43,132 nt of DNA from Nanobdellota archaeon (GCA_021846665.1 JAJZWM010000005.1:1-43132); one strand, 5' to 3'; positions 1 through 8,745 are shown, counted from the first letter of the stretch. The notes: generated by a model from the sequence alone, not told the origin. Numbers and translations are program-made.

Positions 1-84
1 CGCTGGGTGCAGGATTCGAACCTACGAAGGGAAAATCCCAACTGGCTCTCAAGGCCAGCGCTTTAACCGCTCAGCCAACCCAGC
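1..84 (-). tRNA. tRNA-Ser (anticodon UGA)
   Basis: Read on the minus strand, this folds as a class II tRNA. A 7-bp acceptor stem (GCTGGGT with ACCCAGC) is followed by discriminator G at position 1. The anticodon stem CTGGC/GCCAG holds the loop CTTGAGA, giving anticodon TGA for serine. A long variable arm (TTGGGATTTTCCCTTCG) and a normal T-loop TTCGAAT complete it. No intron is present. The window starts exactly at the discriminator base, so an encoded CCA cannot be judged. Confidence 0.95.
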
Positions 85-108
85 ATTGATTTAACTATAA
101 ACTTATTG

Positions 109-123
109 TTAAATATAAGTATA
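109..123. promoter_or_regulatory. Bidirectional TATA region between tRNA-Ser and the OGG1-like gene
   Basis: An AT-only stretch (TTAAATATAAGTATA) lies about 25-35 bases from both the ATG at 146 on the plus strand and the tRNA 5' end at 84 on the minus strand. It could hold TATA boxes for both. The plus-strand transcript would then be leaderless or nearly so. Confidence 0.45.
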
Positions 124-145
124 TTTATTTTAAGTTATAGTTATT

Positions 146-970
146 ATGATAACAAAAGTTGATAATTTTTCATTGGATAGAACATTGAATTCAGGGCAGT
201 TATTCACCTTTTTCAAAGACGGTAAGAATTGGTATTCATTTGTAGATAAACCTTTGGAAATACGACAGGAAGGTGAAAATTTAATTTATTCAGGTTTAGA
301 TGAAACTAGTATAAAAGAGCTTTTAGGACTTAATGACCCAGTTGATGAAATAAAGGCAGAAGTTGACAAGGATGATTTTATAGATAAGGCTATACGCTAT
401 TCTGGTTCTTTACGCGTAGTAAAAAGTGGGATATGGCCAGCAACTTTGGGTTTTGTGTTATCTATACAATCTAATGTAAGCCTTATTTTGAGGAGGATAA
501 AAGCAATGTCTGATTATTATGGAAAAGAAAGTGAGATAAACGGTAAGATTTTAAAAAGTTTTCCTTCTTTTGAAAATATATATGAAAAAGGATATGATGA
601 GCTAAAGCAGTTTAATCTAGGTTTCAGAACCAAATTTGTGTTTTCTGCTGCAGAGTACTTTTACAAAAATGAGATAAATGAAAGTTTTACAGAAGAAGAT
701 ATAAGGAAAAATTTGATTAATATAAATGGTATAGGAGAAAAAGTACTTGATTGTATACTTCTTTATGGTATGCATGATCTATCGGCTTTCCCAATGGATG
801 TGTGGATATTAAGGACGTTATCTTTGTATTATAGTCATATTCTAGGTAATGCAAAGAATTATAAGGATAAAAGAAAGGCAATGACAGATTATTTTGGCAG
901 ATACGCAGGATATGCTCAGATGTTTATATATGATTACTCAAGGATGAATGCGATACGTTCTAAAATTTGA
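146..970 (+). CDS. 8-oxoguanine DNA glycosylase/AP lyase (OGG1 family)
   Basis: This is a 274-residue HhH-GPD base-excision enzyme that removes 8-oxoguanine and nicks the abasic site. The hairpin-helix segment INGIGEKVLDC (about 193-203) carries Lys199 at the position of the catalytic lysine of OGG1 (Lys249 in human). FPMDVW (215-220) supplies the catalytic aspartate Asp218. The motifs LSIQSN (105-110) and LGFRTKF (158-164) match the family's helix-turn regions. The N-terminal part resembles the OGG1 N-domain, so this is OGG1-like rather than the short archaeal AGOG type. The start ATG is about 25 bases from a TATA box. The 3' end overlaps the convergent thiI gene by 11 bases. Confidence 0.88.
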   Translation: MITKVDNFSLDRTLNSGQLFTFFKDGKNWYSFVDKPLEIRQEGENLIYSGLDETSIKELLGLNDPVDEIKAEVDKDDFIDKAIRYSGSLRVVKSGIWPATLGFVLSIQSNVSLILRRIKAMSDYYGKESEINGKILKSFPSFENIYEKGYDELKQFNLGFRTKFVFSAAEYFYKNEINESFTEEDIRKNLININGIGEKVLDCILLYGMHDLSAFPMDVWILRTLSLYYSHILGNAKNYKDKRKAMTDYFGRYAGYAQMFIYDYSRMNAIRSKI

Positions 971-2060
971 CAGCCTTTAATTCTTTAATACTATCTTTTA
1001 TTATTTTTTCTATTTCTATGTCATTTTCCAATTTTTTAATTATTTTTGGATTAGACTTGGTAGCAGGGTTATTTGATACTATTGAGCAGCAGTCTTTATA
1101 TTCTTCTATTGATAAATCATAAAGACCATAAATTATAGATTTGTCTATTATCTCTCCTTTATTATAACCGATAAAAGGCCTGAATACTGGTAATTGTATA
1201 CCAAAGCTTATAGCGTTTATATTCTCTATTGTCTGAGAGGCTACCTGAGACAATGCGTCTCCAGTTATTATTGCCAAGTATCCTTTGTCCTTGCTTATTT
1301 CCTCTGCTAATTTTAATAAGAATCTTTTGAAAAGTACAAGCTCATATCTTTTATCTATTTTTAATGCAGCAACACTGAAATAATGAAAAGGTACTAGGTA
1401 AAGAGTTAGGCCTGTTTCTACTTTACTTAATTTTTCAGCTATGGTTTTTATTTTGCTTTCTAAGGCAAAATCAGGTGAATTTAACGCATAAACATGCAAT
1501 AAGTCTACCTTTGCTCCTCTTTTCATCATCTCTAATGGCGCTATACTAGAGTCTATACCACCTGAGAATAATGATAATAACTTTCCAGAACTTCCCACGG
1601 GTAAACCACCTAAACATTTTTCTATGTTATAATTTATTATAAATGAATCACTCATTATTTCAATTCTTATTTTTTTACCTTTCTTATCAAATCTAAGTTT
1701 TAATTTTTTTGCAAGTTCTTCCTTTAGTTTTAAAGAGGTTTTCTCGTAGTTTTTATCTACTCTTTTAACATCAATGTTTACATTTTTATTTTCCCCCGTT
1801 ATTTCATCAATTAATTTAGCTAGCTCATTTTCATCTCTTTCGATTCTGTATGCTTCACTTATCCATGCTATCCCCGGTGTTAATTTCAGTTTTTCTATAT
1901 CATCTAAACTGTAATCCTCTAAAACAAGCCGACTTTCAATAACTTTTATCTCTTTGTTTATTTTTTCCTTTATGTTTTTTATTAGAAGACCTTGAAAATA
2001 ACCTCTTTGTTTTCCTTTTAATGCTATTTCGTCATAGTGAATAGATAGTATTTTTTTCAT
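960..2060 (-). CDS. thiI: ThiI-type tRNA 4-thiouridine synthetase
   Basis: This 366-residue protein adenylates U8 of tRNA for sulfur transfer to make s4U. An N-terminal ferredoxin-like/THUMP region (about 1-145) precedes the PP-loop ATPase domain with SGGIDSS at 166-172. The cysteine pair Cys324-Cys325 in YKDCCSIVSNNPATKS sits where archaeal ThiI enzymes carry functional cysteines. There is no C-terminal rhodanese domain, as is usual in archaea, so the sulfur donor must be another protein or free sulfide. It is the last gene of the rtcB-archease-thiI operon. Its ATG overlaps the archease stop (ATGA), which implies translational coupling and groups three tRNA-processing functions. Confidence 0.9.
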   Translation of the reverse strand: MKKILSIHYDEIALKGKQRGYFQGLLIKNIKEKINKEIKVIESRLVLEDYSLDDIEKLKLTPGIAWISEAYRIERDENELAKLIDEITGENKNVNIDVKRVDKNYEKTSLKLKEELAKKLKLRFDKKGKKIRIEIMSDSFIINYNIEKCLGGLPVGSSGKLLSLFSGGIDSSIAPLEMMKRGAKVDLLHVYALNSPDFALESKIKTIAEKLSKVETGLTLYLVPFHYFSVAALKIDKRYELVLFKRFLLKLAEEISKDKGYLAIITGDALSQVASQTIENINAISFGIQLPVFRPFIGYNKGEIIDKSIIYGLYDLSIEEYKDCCSIVSNNPATKSNPKIIKKLENDIEIEKIIKDSIKELKAVKF

Positions 2061-2479
2061 ACATCTAAAACTATCTTACATCTAATTAATCCTTTTTGCT
2101 TTTTTACCTCTAGATCATGCAAAGTGGCAGCTTTTACGTCTGCCAAAAATCTATCTTTAAGTTTTTCTAGTTTTTCTGCAACCGCTGTACATTGAAGATT
2201 AAATTTTTTATCTATCTCTATCTTAGCATCTGTAACAAGTAAATTTTTGTAATCTTTATAAAATATTATTTTATTTATGAAGTCTACTACAAGGTAATCA
2301 AGATTTTCGGCTTTCAATTTAAAGCTTATTCTTTTGTTTCCTTCTTTTCTTACATTTAAAATCATTACATTTGATACTGCAATAGCTATATTTCTAAAAA
2401 GTTCATTAAGGGTTCTGCCATATGCTATAAATGCTATGTCAGCAGTAGCTTCATTTTTAAGCAGTTTGTATCTTTCCAT
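2057..2479 (-). CDS. Archease, RtcB ligase activator
   Basis: This 140-residue protein matches the archease family, which promotes RtcB guanylylation and multiple turnover. The N-terminal ATADIAF (11-17) with Asp14 corresponds to the conserved metal-binding TAD motif. The conserved region AATLHDLEVKKQKG (about 117-130) and the terminal Asp139 also match. It lies between rtcB and thiI on the minus strand. Its ATG shares one base with the rtcB stop (TAATG) and its stop overlaps the thiI start. Adjacency to rtcB independently supports the assignment. Confidence 0.9.
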   Translation of the reverse strand: MERYKLLKNEATADIAFIAYGRTLNELFRNIAIAVSNVMILNVRKEGNKRISFKLKAENLDYLVVDFINKIIFYKDYKNLLVTDAKIEIDKKFNLQCTAVAEKLEKLKDRFLADVKAATLHDLEVKKQKGLIRCKIVLDV

Positions 2480-3948
2480 TACCCTTTTATATTTCCTATA
2501 GGTCTTAAGCTTAGAACCTTTAGGCTTATCCCAGCTTTATCCATTGAATCAACAACCTCGTTTATGTCTTTGTAAGCTAATCCCCCTTCCTCTGTTAAGC
2601 CAGTAATGCTATTAGCTTTTATATATATCCCTTTTTCTTTCATACCTTCAATCAGTTTATCTGCTTTTATAGAACTTCTTGCTGCTACTCTGCTCATTGT
2701 TCTACCACTACCGTGTAATGTTGTTCCAAAGCTTTCTTCTTCAGCTTTTTTAGTTCCTATACAGAGATAAGAACCTGTTTCCATGCTGCCTCCCACTATT
2801 ACAGGCTGACCTATCCTTTTGAGTATTCCCTTCAATTCCTTATTTCCAGGACCAAAGCTTCTTGTTGCTCCTTTTCTATGTATTATAACATTCCTTTTTT
2901 TGTTTTCAAGAGTATATTCTTCTACCTTAGCAGTATTATGTGAGACATCATAAACAACATCTAAACCAAGGTCTTTTTCTGTTTTTTTAAATGTGCTTTT
3001 GAATGCTTCTCTTATCTGATAAGTTATTATCTGTCTGTTAACAAAAGCGAAGTTTATTCCGCAAGACATGGCTTTAAAATATGCCTGGCCTTCTTCAGAA
3101 TTGAAAGGTGCATAAGCCAACTGTCTGTCCTTTAGAGTTATCCCATTCTTAGAAGAGTAATCAAGGAATTTTTTAATATAATCGCTTGCTATCTGGTGGC
3201 CAAAACCTCTCGAACCTGTATGGAACATAATAACTACCTGTTCCTTCATTACATCCAAATCCAGTGAATTTGCTATCTCTTTATTGAAGTCTTTATTTAT
3301 TACCTGAATTTCAAGATAATGGTTTCCTGATCCAAGTGTTCCTAGTTGTTTTTTCCCCCTTTTAAATGCTTCTTCACTTATCTCCGAAAAATCTGCAGAT
3401 TTTACTTTACCTTGTTCTTCAATTCTCTCTTTATCTTTTTCTGTAGCATATCCTCTTCTTATGGCCCAGTCTACACCCTCTTCAGTTATTTCCTTTAAAT
3501 CTGATTTACTTAAATTCTTTAAATTTGTAAGCATTTGCGGAGAGTTAGAACCTACTCCCGCAGGAATCATCTTAAATAAGGTGTCAATTAATTCCTTTAT
3601 TTTTGGTTTAACTTCCTTTAAAGTCAAGTTTGTTTTTATCAGGCGCATACCACAATTTATATCAAAACCTATAGCGCCAGGTGAGATTATCCCTTCATCT
3701 AAATCAAATGCTCCTGCCCATCCCACAGGTACGCCATAGCCTATATGAGCATCGCTGAATAAATAAGAAAATTTTAGTATTCCTGGCAAGAAGGCCGCGT
3801 TTGCCGCTTGCTTAAATACATCATCTTCCATTTTTTTAAGAAGATTTTTATTTGCGTATAATTTTATAGGAACGTTACCAACATTTTTTGATTCCCAAGT
3901 GTTTTTATCAACTTCTTTTAATGAGTTTCTTATTTCTTTTACTTCCAT
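2479..3948 (-). CDS. rtcB: RtcB 3'-phosphate/5'-OH RNA ligase
   Basis: This 489-residue enzyme joins tRNA exon halves after intron removal, using GTP and Mn2+. Visible motifs are SDAHIGYGVPVG (65-76), GFDINCG (94-100) with Asp96 and Cys99 as Mn ligands, GSGNHYLE (206-213) with His210, FHTGSRG (242-248) with His243, DVSHN (334-338) with His337, and LHGSGR (411-416). His412 corresponds to the residue guanylated in Pyrococcus (His404). The C-terminus PIGNIKG fits the family. Unlike P. horikoshii RtcB it carries no intein. It heads an operon with archease and thiI. Two intron-containing tRNA-Leu genes in this window are likely substrates. Confidence 0.96.
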   Translation of the reverse strand: MEVKEIRNSLKEVDKNTWESKNVGNVPIKLYANKNLLKKMEDDVFKQAANAAFLPGILKFSYLFSDAHIGYGVPVGWAGAFDLDEGIISPGAIGFDINCGMRLIKTNLTLKEVKPKIKELIDTLFKMIPAGVGSNSPQMLTNLKNLSKSDLKEITEEGVDWAIRRGYATEKDKERIEEQGKVKSADFSEISEEAFKRGKKQLGTLGSGNHYLEIQVINKDFNKEIANSLDLDVMKEQVVIMFHTGSRGFGHQIASDYIKKFLDYSSKNGITLKDRQLAYAPFNSEEGQAYFKAMSCGINFAFVNRQIITYQIREAFKSTFKKTEKDLGLDVVYDVSHNTAKVEEYTLENKKRNVIIHRKGATRSFGPGNKELKGILKRIGQPVIVGGSMETGSYLCIGTKKAEEESFGTTLHGSGRTMSRVAARSSIKADKLIEGMKEKGIYIKANSITGLTEEGGLAYKDINEVVDSMDKAGISLKVLSLRPIGNIKG

Positions 3949-3970
3949 TTATTCTAGTGAATTTTATTGG

Positions 3971-3980
3971 ATAAATATTA
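3971..3980 (-). promoter_or_regulatory. TATA box of the rtcB operon
   Basis: On the minus strand TAATATTTAT lies 23-32 bases before the rtcB ATG at 3948 and overlaps the stop codon of the upstream methyltransferase gene. The spacing predicts a near-leaderless transcript. Confidence 0.45.
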
Positions 3981-4742
3981 ACCATTGCTCATATTATTAT
4001 ATCCTTTTATTACATGCATATTATCATCTTCTTTTTTCATTTTGTTTATATTTTCTGATATTTCTGCTTTCTCCATTTTTTTGCTGCATATAATTATCGT
4101 ATTTCCTGAGCCTAAAGGATTATTTACAAGGTATACCTTAAAGTATTTTTTAAGTTTGCTTATATAATTTTGGAAGAAAACAATGGCCTTGAAACTCATC
4201 GCATAGTTTATGGCTAGTATCCCATCACTTGTAAGAGTATTATTTATGTATGATATTGTTTTTTCATCAAGAAAGCTATCCGGGATCTTATCTCCATCAT
4301 ATGCATCTAGAAATACTAATTCATACTTTTTTTTGCTTTTTTTAAGAAATTCTATTCCATCTTCTATGAATAAATTTATATTTTTTATGTCTTCAGGTAT
4401 AAATTCTCTTGCAAGTTTAACCATATTCTCATCTATTTCAACTACATCGATATCTATTTTTTGGTTGTATAATCTGTTTATCTGGTAAACAATTGTTCCA
4501 CCACCTAAACCTATCATTAGTATACTAGGTTTATCATACAGTAAAGGCAGTGGTGTAAAATAATCCCAGTAAGAACCAGTAAATATCTTTTTTTTAGCTC
4601 TTCTTGAATACGTTATTCCGTTAAATTTAACGCTTATATCCTCAGGACCCTCTGTTAATGTCAAAATTTTATTTTCATCCTTTTCTGTTCTTATTACTCT
4701 TTCTCCCTTTATTTTTTCAATCATTTTATTTATTATGCTCAT
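3978..4742 (-). CDS. SpeE-like SAM-dependent methyltransferase
   Basis: This 254-residue protein has the Rossmann fold of the spermidine synthase family: glycine-rich loop MIGLGGGT (76-83), acidic residue after strand 2 in VVEID (100-104), and LDAYDGDKIP (145-154). True aminopropyltransferases usually have a D-x-SDP-type acidic motif. The AYDGD form is more typical of SpeE-fold methyltransferases, so polyamine synthesis is not claimed. The C-terminal 30 residues are hydrophilic and rich in Lys, Glu and Asn. Its 5' end overlaps the upstream MMPL gene by 17 bases, so the two are probably co-expressed. The substrate is unknown. Confidence 0.75.
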   Translation of the reverse strand: MSIINKMIEKIKGERVIRTEKDENKILTLTEGPEDISVKFNGITYSRRAKKKIFTGSYWDYFTPLPLLYDKPSILMIGLGGGTIVYQINRLYNQKIDIDVVEIDENMVKLAREFIPEDIKNINLFIEDGIEFLKKSKKKYELVFLDAYDGDKIPDSFLDEKTISYINNTLTSDGILAINYAMSFKAIVFFQNYISKLKKYFKVYLVNNPLGSGNTIIICSKKMEKAEISENINKMKKEDDNMHVIKGYNNMSNG

Positions 4743-7020
4743 ATTTCTTAAGTCCTGGCCACCAATTGTATTTTTGTAATAAAAACATTATTGACGGAAC
4801 TATAAATAATACTGATATTGCTGAATCGATTAAAATTCCTATTGCAACTATAAATCCAACTTCTTCTATTATTGGCACACCACTTGCCAAAAGAGACAGA
4901 AAGACTATTGAAAAAATTATTCCTATACTTGCTACTATTGGTCCACTTTTTATTAGCCCCATTTTTATTGCGTCAAAGTTGTTTTTGCCTTCCTTTACGT
5001 ATTCTCTTATCCTCATTACTAAGAATATATCATAGTCTACACCAACTCCCATTATGCTTGTTATGAGGAATATCTGGGCAATTGACACGAATGGCAAAGA
5101 TAATATATAGTGAAATATCAATAGTGTAACTCCATTCGCGGCTATAACATTTGCAATTATAAGAAGTACCAAACGTAAAGGAGTATATATTGAGAAAAGG
5201 ATTACGAACAATACTACAAAAATCATAGCTCCTAAAGAAAATATTAGCAATGGAACATCTCCGTTCATAGTTTTAACAGCACTGCCAAGAAATACTTGTA
5301 GACCTTTAATACTATAGTTTACATTACTAGCTTCTAAGTAATTGTTTATATTGTTATAGTCATTTAATGCAGGCGTGCTAAAGCCAAGTGGTTTTAAGTA
5401 AGTTAGTATCTGCATCGAATTATTTTTTCTTGTCAATTGAGTGTAGCTTACTCCATTCATTGACTTTATTGAATTGTAAATTCTTGTTTCATTTAGATTT
5501 AGTGTGTTGTTTATTGTTATCACAATAGGATCTATAGGGTCAAATTTAAAGTTGTTTGTGGCTACATAAAAAGCGGTTTTCGATCCTGAACTTGGAAGTA
5601 ATCCAAGGAAATTTAATCCTGGTTGGTATACTACAAAGAAATATGCAGCTATTGCAATTAGTACAATGAAAATTGAAATTATAAAGTATCTATTCTTATA
5701 GTTAAAGTGCGCTAACCTAGTGAACGAATTTTCGAATGAAAATCCTGGTTTAAAATTTGGATAGAATACCTTTTTCCCTAAAGAGATAAGTATTGATGGC
5801 ATGAATGTGAGCGCTGATAGAAGAACTATAAATACTCCAACAGAATCTAAAATTCCCGTAGATCCAAGAAATGCTAGATTAAACCCTGAAAGTATACTAT
5901 AAGCTAATACTACTGTAGTGCCGCTTACAAGTATTGCTGCGCCAGCGCCACCTATACTTATTTTTACACTTTTCCTATGATCCTTTCTCAATTCCTGTTT
6001 AAATCTGTAAAGCATGTATACTAAATAATCAGTTGATATACCTAACATAAGTATTGCTGCTAGGGCAGGGTCAAAAAAAGATACAGTACTTTTTAAGATT
6101 ATATGATATATTACGTAAAATACTGAAAATGCAATTGTAAGGTCAATTCCATATACCATAAAAGGTACAAATGCTGCTATCGGTGACCGAAAAATAAATC
6201 CAGTTACTAATATAACCATAAGAATTCCTATTGCAATTGCAAGAAATGTACCGAAATCGGTTTCTTTTTCTATGTTGCTACTTAACCCTTTGGAACCAGT
6301 AACATATGCAGAAATTCCATAATTTTTTGAGATTTTACCTATATATGAATTTACAAAAGAGTAGTTAGAGTTGTTAACTGTAGATAGCATAGTTGTATGG
6401 TTATAATTTATAAGTGTTACAGTTTCGTTTGTGTTAGGTATTATCGGATAATTGGTAAAGTTATAATTATTTATTATGTATAATGGAGAAGAATTATAAT
6501 ATCCTTTTATAATTCCTATAATGAAATCATAAGATGAATTGTGTTCAATAATACTTGAACTATTAAGATCATTTTTTATTGTCTCAGCAACTTTCATTAT
6601 TATAGTATTGTTTAAGCTTTTAGGTACCGTTTCAGGAGTAAGGTTATATTTAGAGTATGCAGAGTCCAATGCAAATTCTGCATTTTTCTGTATCTTATAG
6701 TATGTTGAATTTAAAAGACTATATTCTATAGAATATAAAGAGGTAATATTTTTGTAAGCAAAGTTATCTGAAATATTTTCAAAGAAATTTTTCGTGCTAT
6801 TTGCGTATGCATTACTGCTTACACTTACAATCAATTGAAGGTTATTACTACTACTTGTAGTGCTATTTGATGAATTTCCAGTTACATTATATGATACTAT
6901 GCTAAAAAGGTGTACTGCTATCGGTATAGAAATGAGAAAAACAGCTAGCCATATTATTATTATTTTTTTATGATGTTTATCTATAATACTGCTGAATTTA
7001 TTTAGATTAATTTCCATCAA
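4726..7020 (-). CDS. MMPL/RND-family membrane transporter
   Basis: This 764-residue protein has two tandem halves. Each half has one N-terminal membrane helix (about 19-42 and 444-465), a large Asn/Ser-rich extracellular domain and a bundle of about five helices (about 256-415 and 590-755). Both halves carry the diagnostic Asp-Tyr of proton-driven MmpL transporters: GISTDYLVYML (Asp331-Tyr332) and GVGVDYDIFLV (Asp662-Tyr663). Such proteins export lipids or hydrophobic compounds using the proton gradient. The extracellular loop has many N-x-S/T sequons, which would suit archaeal N-glycosylation. It lies 12 bases after the eS8 stop and overlaps the methyltransferase gene. The cargo is unknown. 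Confidence 0.88.
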   Translation of the reverse strand: MMEINLNKFSSIIDKHHKKIIIIWLAVFLISIPIAVHLFSIVSYNVTGNSSNSTTSSSNNLQLIVSVSSNAYANSTKNFFENISDNFAYKNITSLYSIEYSLLNSTYYKIQKNAEFALDSAYSKYNLTPETVPKSLNNTIIMKVAETIKNDLNSSSIIEHNSSYDFIIGIIKGYYNSSPLYIINNYNFTNYPIIPNTNETVTLINYNHTTMLSTVNNSNYSFVNSYIGKISKNYGISAYVTGSKGLSSNIEKETDFGTFLAIAIGILMVILVTGFIFRSPIAAFVPFMVYGIDLTIAFSVFYVIYHIILKSTVSFFDPALAAILMLGISTDYLVYMLYRFKQELRKDHRKSVKISIGGAGAAILVSGTTVVLAYSILSGFNLAFLGSTGILDSVGVFIVLLSALTFMPSILISLGKKVFYPNFKPGFSFENSFTRLAHFNYKNRYFIISIFIVLIAIAAYFFVVYQPGLNFLGLLPSSGSKTAFYVATNNFKFDPIDPIVITINNTLNLNETRIYNSIKSMNGVSYTQLTRKNNSMQILTYLKPLGFSTPALNDYNNINNYLEASNVNYSIKGLQVFLGSAVKTMNGDVPLLIFSLGAMIFVVLFVILFSIYTPLRLVLLIIANVIAANGVTLLIFHYILSLPFVSIAQIFLITSIMGVGVDYDIFLVMRIREYVKEGKNNFDAIKMGLIKSGPIVASIGIIFSIVFLSLLASGVPIIEEVGFIVAIGILIDSAISVLFIVPSIMFLLQKYNWWPGLKKYEHNK

Positions 7021-7032
7021 GGATCCTTATAA

Positions 7033-7413
7033 TCAATCGAGCTTTTTTAAGGTTACTTGTCCATCTTGGCCAGGTCTATTTATTACAACGGCCTTTCCCT
7101 GATCAGTTTCGATTATTGCTCCTTTTGTGATTATATTACGTCTAGCATATGATCTATTTGCTTTGTTTTCTAAAACTCTTACTATCTTTACTTTTGAAGT
7201 TTTTTTGCTTTTTGGGTCGAAAAGGTTACCCTGGTCTGCTTTTAGTGATATTATTTTTATATTTCCACCGACTGTTCTAGCCGTTTTTATTTTTCTCTCA
7301 CCTACCTGTAAAGGAACTGAAAGACTCTTAGACTCACTCTTCCTCTTATCTCTTCTCTTTTTCTTGAATCCTCCTCCTTTTTTCTTAAGAGTAGGCGCTG
7401 TGCTTTTAGACAT
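7033..7413 (-). CDS. rps8e: Small-subunit ribosomal protein eS8
   Basis: This 126-residue basic protein matches the archaeal S8e family over its length. The N-terminal Lys/Arg-rich tail (about 10-30), the central segment VGGNIKIISLKADQGN, and the conserved C-terminal block SYARRNIITKGAIIET followed by RPGQDGQV are all recognisable. It is the first gene of a minus-strand operon with the MMPL transporter and the SpeE-like methyltransferase, an uncommon partnership. A TATA box lies upstream at about 7436-7447. Confidence 0.95.
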   Translation of the reverse strand: MSKSTAPTLKKKGGGFKKKRRDKRKSESKSLSVPLQVGERKIKTARTVGGNIKIISLKADQGNLFDPKSKKTSKVKIVRVLENKANRSYARRNIITKGAIIETDQGKAVVINRPGQDGQVTLKKLD

Positions 7414-7435
7414 ATTGTTATCTTATAAAATACGT

Positions 7436-7447
7436 TATATTTAAATC
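7436..7447 (-). promoter_or_regulatory. TATA box of the eS8 operon
   Basis: On the minus strand GATTTAAATATA lies 23-34 bases before the eS8 ATG at 7413, which is the archaeal TATA consensus and distance for a leaderless message. Confidence 0.55.
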
Positions 7448-7455
7448 TTTTTAAT

Positions 7456-8118
7456 CTAATTATCGATAGAAATTAATATCTCCACTTCTAACTTGTTTAA
7501 TAATAATTTTTTAAATTCCTGTGCTTCTCTTTCAGTTCCAATACCCGAGCCATAATGCATAGGTATAGCTATCTTTGGATTTATCTTTAAAGCAGCTTCA
7601 GTGGCTTCATTCGGTGTCATAACATATATGCCGCTCACTGGTAATAGTGCAATGTCAGTTTTAAAGCTACTAATCTCAGGTATATCATCAGTATCCCCTG
7701 CAATGTAAATCCTTACATTATCTACAATAAAAATATATCCAACATTACCTTTTTCTTTTGGGTGGAATGCCATTCCTTTTTCATTAAACTTGTTTATATT
7801 ATAAGAAGGAACTATTTTTATTGTTATGTTCTTTACTATTTTTACTTCATTGGGCGAAACGAATATCTTGGCATTTTTAAACTCTTTTAGCAAACTTTGA
7901 CAGTCTTTTGGAGCAACCAATACCGTTTTATCATTTATTAATTTTTTTATGCTTTCACTCTCCAAATGATCATAATGATCGTGTGTTATAAGTATCAAAT
8001 CTGCGTCATTATAACTATTTTTTACTTTATAAGGATCTGTATATATAATCTTATTCTTCCCTACTATCCTAAAACATGAATGGTGAAGCCATTCTATGTT
8101 TATTTCTTGGAATATCAT
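7456..8118 (-). CDS. Metallo-beta-lactamase-fold metal-dependent hydrolase (UPF0173-like)
   Basis: This 220-residue single-domain protein has the zinc-binding motif THDHYDH (45-51). Further family signatures are an Asp near IYTDPY (25-30), IYIAGDTD with its metal-bridging Asp, and the C-terminal IPMHYGSGIGTE with the final His. The architecture resembles UPF0173/UlaG-like hydrolases. The natural substrate of these is generally unknown, so no reaction is assigned. It is monocistronic, convergent with nothing on its 3' side, and divergent from the dCTP deaminase-like gene. Confidence 0.85.
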   Translation of the reverse strand: MIFQEINIEWLHHSCFRIVGKNKIIYTDPYKVKNSYNDADLILITHDHYDHLESESIKKLINDKTVLVAPKDCQSLLKEFKNAKIFVSPNEVKIVKNITIKIVPSYNINKFNEKGMAFHPKEKGNVGYIFIVDNVRIYIAGDTDDIPEISSFKTDIALLPVSGIYVMTPNEATEAALKINPKIAIPMHYGSGIGTEREAQEFKKLLLNKLEVEILISIDN

Positions 8119-8140
8119 AACAATTTATCAATTTTTTATG

Positions 8141-8150
8141 ATAAATATTT
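8141..8150 (-). promoter_or_regulatory. TATA box of the metallo-hydrolase gene
   Basis: On the minus strand AAATATTTAT lies 23-32 bases before the ATG at 8118. Confidence 0.45.
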
Positions 8151-8170
8151 TGTTTTTACAAAACAATAAA

Positions 8171-8180
8171 TTTTTATACT
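8171..8180 (+). promoter_or_regulatory. TATA box of the dCTP deaminase-like gene
   Basis: TTTTTATACT lies 20-29 bases before the ATG at 8200, predicting a leaderless transcript. Confidence 0.5.
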
Positions 8181-8199
8181 GTAATAATTTAATCATTAC

Positions 8200-8721
8200 A
8201 TGATATTAAGTGATAAAGATATAAGAGAGTATCTGGATAAGAAGCTGTTTTCTATAGAACCTCTTTCAGATGATACAATAAGAGAAAATGGCATAGACCT
8301 TAGGATTGGTGATGAACTATTACGGTTTGTTTATAATAAAGATCCAGTAGACATAAATGATAAGACTTCGCTTGAAAAAGTTTATACTAAAGAGAAGGTT
8401 GAGAAAGACTTTGTCATATTCCCACAAGAAAGAGTTTTAATAAAGATAGATGAAAAAATAAAGATGCCAAATAACCTAATTGGAATGTGTAATATACGTT
8501 CAACATTTGCTAGATTAGGAATAGCAATTCCTCCAACAATAGTAGATGCAGGTTATGAAGGAAATCTTACAATAATGATGATGGGTGGAAATGTTCCAGT
8601 AAGAATCTCAAAAGGAACTAGGTTTTTACACCTAATATTAAGTACTACATTAAGTGATGTACAAAAACCGTATTCTGGAAACTATCACCAAAGTTCCAGT
8701 GTTACTGGTGCCAAAATATAA
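8200..8721 (+). CDS. dCTP deaminase/dUTPase-fold protein with altered catalytic site
   Basis: This 173-residue protein belongs to the dCTP deaminase/DCD-DUT family of trimeric beta-barrel enzymes that control dUTP levels. The N-terminus MILSDKDI, the middle NIRSTFARLGI (98-108) and VDAGYEGNLTI (115-125) fit the family. Asp116 matches the aspartate shared by dUTPases and deaminases. In E. coli Dcd (Glu138) and M. jannaschii DCD-DUT (Glu145) the deamination base is ten residues later within a T-L-E or V-L-E segment. Here that position is Met126. The pyrophosphatase function may survive while deamination is lost, so the product should not be called dCTP deaminase without assay. A TATA box at 8171 suggests leaderless expression. 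Confidence 0.82.
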   Translation: MILSDKDIREYLDKKLFSIEPLSDDTIRENGIDLRIGDELLRFVYNKDPVDINDKTSLEKVYTKEKVEKDFVIFPQERVLIKIDEKIKMPNNLIGMCNIRSTFARLGIAIPPTIVDAGYEGNLTIMMMGGNVPVRISKGTRFLHLILSTTLSDVQKPYSGNYHQSSSVTGAKI

Positions 8722-8745
8722 ATGGGGTGAAAATGTAATTATTAT

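Noticed and set aside
2479-3948. Intein in RtcB, or inteins in the polymerase subunits
   Set aside because: The conserved motifs run without interruption and the lengths are normal.
3978-4742. Annotation as spermidine synthase
   Set aside because: The glycine-rich loop fits, but the catalytic acidic motif is AYDGD rather than the aminopropyltransferase form, so only SpeE-like methyltransferase is claimed.
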